Shown: piece by piece, positions 1 through 4,105 of the stretch
How positions within the stretch are numbered: the stretch's first letter is position 1
How the letters are laid out: each line of letters begins with the position of its first letter
From: an uncultured Bacteroidales bacterium
GTDB lineage: Bacteria; Bacteroidota; Bacteroidia; Bacteroidales; UBA932
Length of the DNA stretch: 5,546 bases
Reading direction: 5' to 3'
Assembly (NCBI GenBank): GCA_946617545.1
Contig: CAMOKK010000096.1
Span: 1-5,546, forward strand
The notes under the pieces: model-generated
Told to the model about the DNA's origin: nothing
The model's input: the letters and a program-made list of their open reading frames with translations, nothing else
Databases searched by the model: none
Made by a program: the position numbers and the translations under genes

Positions 1-55
1 ATTTACCAAAAAGAAACATAAAGAATTTATTGAATTATTTCAAAACAGACTCTAA
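1..55 (+). CDS. possible 3' tail of an upstream gene (partial)
   Basis: Two forward frames are open from the window edge. One ends with TAA at 53-55, directly against the fabG ATG at 56, and reads ...HKEFIELFQNRL. The other ends with TGA at 57-59, giving an ATGA overlap with the fabG start. Either would make fabG the downstream, translationally coupled member of an operon. The segment is lysine-rich in both frames and extremely AT-rich (11 G/C in 55 bases), unlike the GC-rich genes that follow. It is too short to identify a family, and it could instead be non-coding leader. No -7 promoter element was seen in it, which slightly favours read-through from an upstream gene. Confidence 0.35.
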   Translation, partial: FTKKKHKEFIELFQNRL

Positions 56-775
56 ATGAAATACGCATTAGTAACGGGCGGAAGCCGGGGAATCGGCCGG
101 GCGGTCTGTGTCCAGTTGCACAAGATGGGCTACCATGTGCTTGTCAATTATGTTTCCAATGACCAGGCCGCACAGGAGTGCCTGGCCCTGATTGAAGGGC
201 AGGGAACGCTCCTGAAATTCGATGTGGCCGATGCTGCCGCCGCTCAGAAGTGCCTCCGGGACTGGCAGGAGGCCCATCCGGACGACTATATCGAGGTGTT
301 GGTGAACAACGCCGGCGTCCGCAGGGACAATCTGCTGATTTGGATGGAAGAGGCCGACTGGAACACGGTCATCAATACCAACCTGAACAGCTGGTACCAC
401 GTGACCCGCCTGCTGCTACAGCCCATGCTGCTGCACAAGTACGGCCGCATTGTGAATGTGGCTTCCCTCAGCGGCGTCAAGGGATTGCCGGGACAGACCA
501 ACTATTCGGCCGCCAAGGGCGGAATGATTGCCGCCACCAAGGCCCTGGCCCAGGAAGTGGCCCGCAAGAAGGTGACGGTGAATGCCGTAGCCCCGGGCTT
601 CATCAAAACGGATATGGTGGAAGGCCTGGACGAGGCTGCCCTCAAGAAAGACATCCCCGCCGCCCGCTTCGGCAATCCCGAAGAAGTGGCCGCCGTGGTG
701 GGTTTCCTGGCATCCGAGGCGGCCTCCTATGTCACGGGAGAGGTGATAGCCGTCAATGGCGGGCTTTATACTTAA
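56..775 (+). CDS. fabG: 3-oxoacyl-ACP reductase, FabG-type SDR (aryl polyene/flexirubin-like)
   Basis: Predicted cytoplasmic NADPH-dependent reductase that converts 3-oxoacyl-ACP to 3-hydroxyacyl-ACP during acyl-chain elongation. The 239-residue length is normal for classical short-chain dehydrogenases. Visible motifs: the cofactor-binding TGGSRGIG at residues 7-14, Asp56-Val57, NNAG at 84-87, and a complete catalytic set Asn109, Ser137, Tyr150 and Lys154 in the expected S-(12 residues)-Y-x3-K spacing. PG at 180-181 and the C-terminal NGG at 234-236 are also family-typical. The stretches RRDNLLIWM (89-97), SLSGVKGLPGQTNYSAAKGG (137-156) and the ending NGGLYT are, from memory, closer to FabG paralogues of aryl polyene or flexirubin pigment clusters than to housekeeping FabG; that is inference. 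The ATG is at the extreme 5' end, with no clear Shine-Dalgarno, and abuts or overlaps the preceding frame. It converges on the aminotransferase gene with a 4-bp overlap, leaving no intergenic terminator. An ordinary fatty-acid FabG is the alternative. Confidence 0.93.
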   Translation: MKYALVTGGSRGIGRAVCVQLHKMGYHVLVNYVSNDQAAQECLALIEGQGTLLKFDVADAAAAQKCLRDWQEAHPDDYIEVLVNNAGVRRDNLLIWMEEADWNTVINTNLNSWYHVTRLLLQPMLLHKYGRIVNVASLSGVKGLPGQTNYSAAKGGMIAATKALAQEVARKKVTVNAVAPGFIKTDMVEGLDEAALKKDIPAARFGNPEEVAAVVGFLASEAASYVTGEVIAVNGGLYT

Positions 776-1959
776 AGGCTGTAGCTCTTCAATCCTTCCG
801 ACAGGACTTTCAGGGCCTTGGCCAGTTCTTCTTTTTCAAGCACATACGCCATCCTGACCTGGTTCTTCCCCAGGCCGGGTGTCTCGTAGAAGCCGGCCGC
901 AGGGGCCATCATGACGGTTTCCCCCTTGTAGCGGAAGTCCGTGAGCATCCAGCGGCAGAAAGCCTCTGCGTCATCTACCGGCAGGCTGGCTACCGTGTAG
1001 AAAGCCCCCTCCGGGACGGGAGAGAAGACGCCGGGAATCTCATTCAATCCCTTGATAAAGAAGTCCCGGCGGGCTTTGTATTCCTCGAAGCAGGCGCGGG
1101 AATACTCCTCTGTGCCCTCGATGGAGGCTTCGGCCACTAACTGGCCCAGCAGGGGCGGGCTCAGGCGGGCCTGGCAGAACTTCATCACCGTGTCGTGCAC
1201 GTCCTTGTTGTGGGTGACCAGCATGCCCACGCGGATACCGCATTCGGAGTAACGCTTGCTCACGGAATCAATCATGACCACATGCTCCGGAATACCCAGC
1301 GAGAGGGCGCTCAGATAAGGTTTTCCGTTATAGACAAACTCCCGGTACACCTCGTCGGAGAAGAGGAAGAGATTGTGCCTTACCACAATTTCCTTGATTT
1401 GCTGAAGCTCCTGTGGCGTATAGACGTATCCCGTGGGGTTGGAGGGATTGCACAGCAGGATGGCCTTGGTGCGGGGGGTGATGGCCTTCTCGAATTCTTC
1501 CACCGGGGGCAGCTTGAAGCCGTCCTCGATGCGGGAGGTGACGGTTTTTACCGACAGGTGGGCCGTGCGGGCGAAGGAGATGTAATTGGCGTAGCCGGGC
1601 TCCACCATCACAATCTCGTCTTCCGGGTCCAGGCACGACAGCAGCCCCAGAAGGATGGCCTCCGAGCCGCCGGTGGTGATAATAATCTCATCGGCCCTTA
1701 CGTCAATGTTGAATTTCCTGTAATAGCCCACCAGTTTCTCCCGCAGGCCGATATACCCCTCGGAAGGGCTGTATTCCAGGGTTTTGCGGTTCACCTGTTT
1801 GAGGGCATCCAGCGCCTTCTGCGGGGTGGGAAGGTCCGGCTGGCCGATATTCAGGTGGTACACTTTGACTCCCTCCTTCTTGGCGGCATCGGCCAGGGGA
1901 GCGAGTTTCCGGATAGGGGAGGAGGGCATCCGGGCTCCCAGGTTGGAGATTTTAGGCAT
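772..1959 (-). CDS. PLP-dependent aminotransferase, class I/II (AspC/COG0436-like)
   Basis: Cytoplasmic fold-type I aminotransferase of 395 residues, the usual length. It would transfer an amino group between an amino acid and a 2-oxo acid through pyridoxal phosphate. The key residues are in order: NIGQPDLPTP (37-46) near the N-terminus, GGSEA at 97-101 in the phosphate-binding loop, NPSNPTG at 171-177 (Asn174 to cofactor), SDEVY at 201-205 (Asp202 to the pyridine nitrogen, Tyr205 to O3'), Lys235 in SVSKRYS as Schiff-base lysine, Arg243 in GIRVG for phosphate, and Arg369 in QVRMAY, equivalent to the substrate carboxylate arginine of aspartate aminotransferase. The enzyme therefore looks active, but the amino-acid substrate cannot be read from sequence. 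It is the second gene of a leftward operon: its ATG lies 2 nt after the stop of the ROK regulator gene (TAA-AT-ATG), so translation is probably coupled. No promoter is visible in that junction. Its stop shares TTAA with the stop of the convergent fabG. Confidence 0.93.
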   Translation of the reverse strand: MPKISNLGARMPSSPIRKLAPLADAAKKEGVKVYHLNIGQPDLPTPQKALDALKQVNRKTLEYSPSEGYIGLREKLVGYYRKFNIDVRADEIIITTGGSEAILLGLLSCLDPEDEIVMVEPGYANYISFARTAHLSVKTVTSRIEDGFKLPPVEEFEKAITPRTKAILLCNPSNPTGYVYTPQELQQIKEIVVRHNLFLFSDEVYREFVYNGKPYLSALSLGIPEHVVMIDSVSKRYSECGIRVGMLVTHNKDVHDTVMKFCQARLSPPLLGQLVAEASIEGTEEYSRACFEEYKARRDFFIKGLNEIPGVFSPVPEGAFYTVASLPVDDAEAFCRWMLTDFRYKGETVMMAPAAGFYETPGLGKNQVRMAYVLEKEELAKALKVLSEGLKSYSL

Positions 1960-1961
1960 AT

Positions 1962-3164
1962 TTACAAGATTCCGAGCATGCGTGCACGTACCAGGAGGGC
2001 GGCACCGATAGGCGCAGCTTTCTGCTTGAGCTGCGTGAGTTTGATGGTGGTATCCTGGTTGGCGATGTTGAGTACATGGCGCTTGATGGCGGTGCGGATG
2101 GGGAGCATAAGATAATCCCCGGCCGCTACGGCCACCTTGCCGCCGATAACCACCAGCTGCGGGTTGAAGATATTGATGAGCCCGGCCAGGCCCTTGCCCA
2201 GGTTGGTCCCGATTTCTTCCACCGTTTCAATGGCCAGGGTGTCTTCGCTCTTGATAGCGGAGATGATGTCGTTGATGTTCACCTTCCCTTCGGCCTTGAA
2301 TTTCCGGGTGAGGGAAGAGGCCTGCCCCTTTTCCAGATTCTCCTGAATGAGGCGCACCAGGGCCGATCCGGAAGAACCGGTCTCCAGGCAGCCTATCTTG
2401 CCGCAGCGGCAGATTTGGCCGTTGTCCAAAAGGGGGAAATGGCCGAACTCTCCGCTATAGCCGGAGGTTCCGTAGTAGAGCTTCCCGTCCAGGATCATAC
2501 CCATGCCGAGGCCCCAGCTTACGTTCACGAAGAGCATGTTCTTTTCTTTGAGACCGCCTCCCAGGTACTCTCCGTAGGTCATGGCGCGGGAGTCGTTTTC
2601 CAAGACCACATGCACATTGAGGTCTTCTTCCAGGATTTGTGCGATGCTGCGGTGTTCGTCAAATGAGAAACTGTTGCTGTAGCCTGTGACGGGGTTCACA
2701 CGGCCGGGAATGCTGATGCCCAGGCCCATGATTTTGTTCCAGTCCACACCCTGGCGGTCCAGGTATTCGCGGATGGTTCTTGACATCTCATGTACGGTGG
2801 CCTCGTTGGCTTCCATTACGAAGGAAATGTCGTCCTTGAAATGGATGAGGCCGCCCTTGAAGTCTGTGACGGCAATGCTGGCGTGCTTGTTGCGGATGGC
2901 CACGCCCACGAAATAGCCGGCTTCAGGATTGAGACCGTAGATGGAAGGCCGGCGTCCTCCGGAAGTTCCGGACTTGCCCAGGTCTACCATGAAGCCTTCG
3001 CTCATGAGTTCTCCGATCAATTTGGTGGCCGTGGGGACGGATGCCCCGATGGCTTCGGAAATGGATGCGATGCTGTGTTCCCCGTGCTCGATGCACAGAT
3101 AAAGAATGGTTTTCTTCAGAAGGGAATTTTTGTTATCTTTTTTTTCTAAGAAGGTCTCTCTCAT
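1962..3164 (-). CDS. ROK-family transcriptional regulator (NagC/XylR-like)
   Basis: A 400-residue predicted DNA-binding repressor, probably responsive to a sugar or sugar derivative. The N-terminus (about 13-80) is a winged helix-turn-helix: a recognition helix near SVPTATKLIGELM (42-54) and a wing with SGGRRPSIYGLN (68-79), the typical ROK regulator hinge. The ROK domain follows: GLGISIPGRV (147-156), ENDSRAM (189-195), SGEFGH (237-242), the zinc motif CRCGKIGC (252-259, with His242 as fourth ligand), and NPQLVVIGG (334-342). The ATP phosphate loop DxGGT of ROK sugar kinases is replaced by VAIRNK (88-93), and the later glycine loop reads VSWGLGMG (215-222), so kinase activity is unlikely although Asp191 at the catalytic-base position remains. 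The start is fixed by a good leftward promoter just upstream and by the absence of another in-frame ATG before Met54. First gene of the operon with the aminotransferase; divergent from the HAMP protein-trkH pair. The inducer is unknown; autoregulation is likely by family precedent. Confidence 0.93.
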   Translation of the reverse strand: MRETFLEKKDNKNSLLKKTILYLCIEHGEHSIASISEAIGASVPTATKLIGELMSEGFMVDLGKSGTSGGRRPSIYGLNPEAGYFVGVAIRNKHASIAVTDFKGGLIHFKDDISFVMEANEATVHEMSRTIREYLDRQGVDWNKIMGLGISIPGRVNPVTGYSNSFSFDEHRSIAQILEEDLNVHVVLENDSRAMTYGEYLGGGLKEKNMLFVNVSWGLGMGMILDGKLYYGTSGYSGEFGHFPLLDNGQICRCGKIGCLETGSSGSALVRLIQENLEKGQASSLTRKFKAEGKVNINDIISAIKSEDTLAIETVEEIGTNLGKGLAGLINIFNPQLVVIGGKVAVAAGDYLMLPIRTAIKRHVLNIANQDTTIKLTQLKQKAAPIGAALLVRARMLGIL

Positions 3165-3186
3165 GACAAAAAAATTTAGGCCTGCG

Positions 3187-3217
3187 CAAAGATATGAAAA
3201 AAATATTGAAAAACAAG
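3187..3217 (-). promoter_or_regulatory. Bacteroidota-type promoter for the ROK regulator-aminotransferase operon
   Basis: On the minus strand TATCTTTG (3194-3187) matches the -7 consensus TAnnTTTG exactly. A CTTG (3217-3214), one base off the -33 TTTG, lies 19 bp upstream, the expected spacing. Transcription would begin near 3180, giving a leader of only about 15-20 nt (AT-rich, no Shine-Dalgarno) before the ATG at 3164. This supports both the Bacteroidota assignment and the chosen start of the regulator gene. Confidence 0.75.
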
Positions 3218-3224
3218 ACTTTAC

Positions 3225-3240
3225 AATAAATTTTTTTATT
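3225..3240. repeat. AATAAA/TTTATT inverted repeat, candidate operator
   Basis: AATAAA (3225-3230) and TTTATT (3235-3240) form a perfect 6-bp inverted repeat separated by four T. It lies just upstream of the leftward -33 box and 24 bp before the rightward -7 box, that is, over the expected -33 region of the rightward promoter. AT-rich palindromes are the general kind of site bound by NagC/Mlc-type ROK repressors, so this is a candidate site for the adjacent regulator. In such AT-rich DNA a 6-bp repeat can occur by chance. Confidence 0.3.
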
Positions 3241-3243
3241 CAA

Positions 3244-3248
3244 AGGAG
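3244..3248 (+). promoter_or_regulatory. AGGAG Shine-Dalgarno-like sequence before the alternative start at 3260
   Basis: AGGAG lies 11 nt before an ATG at 3260 that is in frame with the HAMP-protein gene. It would support the longer start (six extra codons). However, it lies upstream of the TATCTTTG box at 3265-3272, so it would be absent from a transcript starting there; Bacteroidota genes also rarely rely on Shine-Dalgarno pairing. It matters only if a second promoter exists further upstream. Confidence 0.3.
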
Positions 3249-3264
3249 ATTTCTGAAAAATGTG

Positions 3265-3272
3265 TATCTTTG
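3265..3272 (+). promoter_or_regulatory. -7 element of the HAMP protein-trkH promoter
   Basis: TATCTTTG is an exact TAnnTTTG match and identical to the leftward -7 box. No TTTG or TTG is found 19-23 bp upstream, so the -33 half is weak or missing, which may mean low basal activity or need for an activator. The transcript would start at about 3276-3281, at or just before the ATG at 3278, giving a leaderless or near-leaderless message. Confidence 0.55.
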
Positions 3273-3277
3273 TAAGT

Positions 3278-4105
3278 ATGTTTGTGAAGCTTAAAAACCG
3301 GTGGAAGGAGTTCCGCCTGTCCCTCCGGATGAAGATGATACTCTCCATCCTGGCTATCACCGTGGTTCTCCTGATGTCCATCGTCATCTCCGTGCTGGAG
3401 TACAGGCGCATGTCCAATTATGTCTCGGACATGATAGCGGAGGACATCCATGACATCCATACCACCCAGCGCCTGGTCAATGCCGTGGACCAGTACAACC
3501 TGGAACTGCTGGCCGTAATCGGGGACGACAAGGTATCGGCCCTGCCGGACTTTGACCGGGATGCCTTCATGGCCTACTGCGACTCCCTCCGGCTCACAGT
3601 CACCGGCACTACCGCCCCGCTGGCCGATTCCGTCCTGTACGCCTATTCGGCCTATATGCTGGCCTCATTGGAACTTCCGGCTGTCCTGGAATCCGATTTT
3701 ATCAATACGCGGGACTGGTACTTTACCCGCCTGCAGCCCCTTTTCGGCCGCATGAGAGGCTATCTGGACCGGCTGAGCGAGACCATCCACTCAGACCTGC
3801 GCCGGAATTCGGAAACCTTCGGAAGCGGCTACTACCGCAGCTTCATTCCCAGCGCCGTGGCCCTGGGCGTGGGTATCGTGCTCCTGTTCCTGCTGATGTT
3901 CTTCATCCTGGCCTATTATGTAGACCCGTTGTACAAGATGCTGGAATCCCTCAAGGACTACCTGGGTTATCGGCGCAGATATACTTATACCTTCGACGGG
4001 AATGACCAGCTTTCGGACCTCAACGACTCCATAACGGATCTCACGGAAGAGAACCGCGCCCTCAGAAAGAGAATCTCCGAGATCAAGGAAAAAGGTGAAT
4101 CTTAA
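3278..4105 (+). CDS. two-TM extracytoplasmic sensor-like protein with HAMP segment, no output domain
   Basis: No named family is recognised. From the Met at 3278 the protein has 275 residues. A basic amphipathic start (KLKNRWKEFRLSLRMK) leads into TM1 (about 20-39), a mostly helical extracytoplasmic region of about 150 residues (40-190), TM2 (about 191-214), and a HAMP-like segment starting at VDPL (215-218) with GNDQLSDLND (241-250). A short charged coiled coil (about 251-275) then ends the protein. This is the input half of a histidine kinase or chemoreceptor; no HisKA, HATPase, GGDEF or methyl-accepting domain follows. The frame stays open from an upstream ATG at 3260 (281 residues, preceded by AGGAG), but the -7 box would then lie inside codons 2-5, so 3278 is preferred. 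The 3' end overlaps the trkH start by 11 bp, so the two are almost certainly co-translated. A direct role in sensing for, or gating of, the K+ transporter is inference; a degenerate kinase remnant is the alternative. Confidence 0.8.
   Translation: MFVKLKNRWKEFRLSLRMKMILSILAITVVLLMSIVISVLEYRRMSNYVSDMIAEDIHDIHTTQRLVNAVDQYNLELLAVIGDDKVSALPDFDRDAFMAYCDSLRLTVTGTTAPLADSVLYAYSAYMLASLELPAVLESDFINTRDWYFTRLQPLFGRMRGYLDRLSETIHSDLRRNSETFGSGYYRSFIPSAVALGVGIVLLFLLMFFILAYYVDPLYKMLESLKDYLGYRRRYTYTFDGNDQLSDLNDSITDLTEENRALRKRISEIKEKGES
4085..4097 (+). promoter_or_regulatory. ribosome binding site and GTG start of trkH
   Basis: AAGGA (4085-4089) stands 5 nt before a GTG (4095-4097) that opens the TrkH frame. 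No ATG in this frame lies nearby that would keep the typical TrkH N-terminus, so the GTG decides the start. The site lies wholly inside the last codons of the upstream gene, whose TAA is at 4103-4105; ribosomes finishing that gene could reinitiate here. Confidence 0.65.

Noticed and set aside
250..1140. 296-codon forward open frame overlapping fabG and the aminotransferase
   Set aside because: Out of frame with fabG, which has a complete catalytic set, and antisense beyond it. Its Gly/Arg/Pro-rich composition is typical of a shadow frame.
1195..2115. 306-codon forward open frame opposite the aminotransferase and ROK genes
   Set aside because: It lies antisense to two genes with clear conserved motifs and crosses their junction. 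Its translation shows no recognisable domain; it is an effect of GC-rich third positions.
2076..2666. 196-codon forward open frame inside the ROK gene
   Set aside because: Antisense to the ROK domain with its Zn motif; no start signals and no recognisable family.
3231..3240. T-rich run as a possible intrinsic terminator
   Set aside because: No GC-rich hairpin precedes it, and it lies between two divergent promoters where no transcript should end.
3106..3294. Short forward frame of 62 codons spanning the ROK start and the intergenic region
   Set aside because: It runs antisense through the ROK N-terminus and across both promoter boxes. Its lysine/phenylalanine-rich composition simply reflects the AT-rich DNA.
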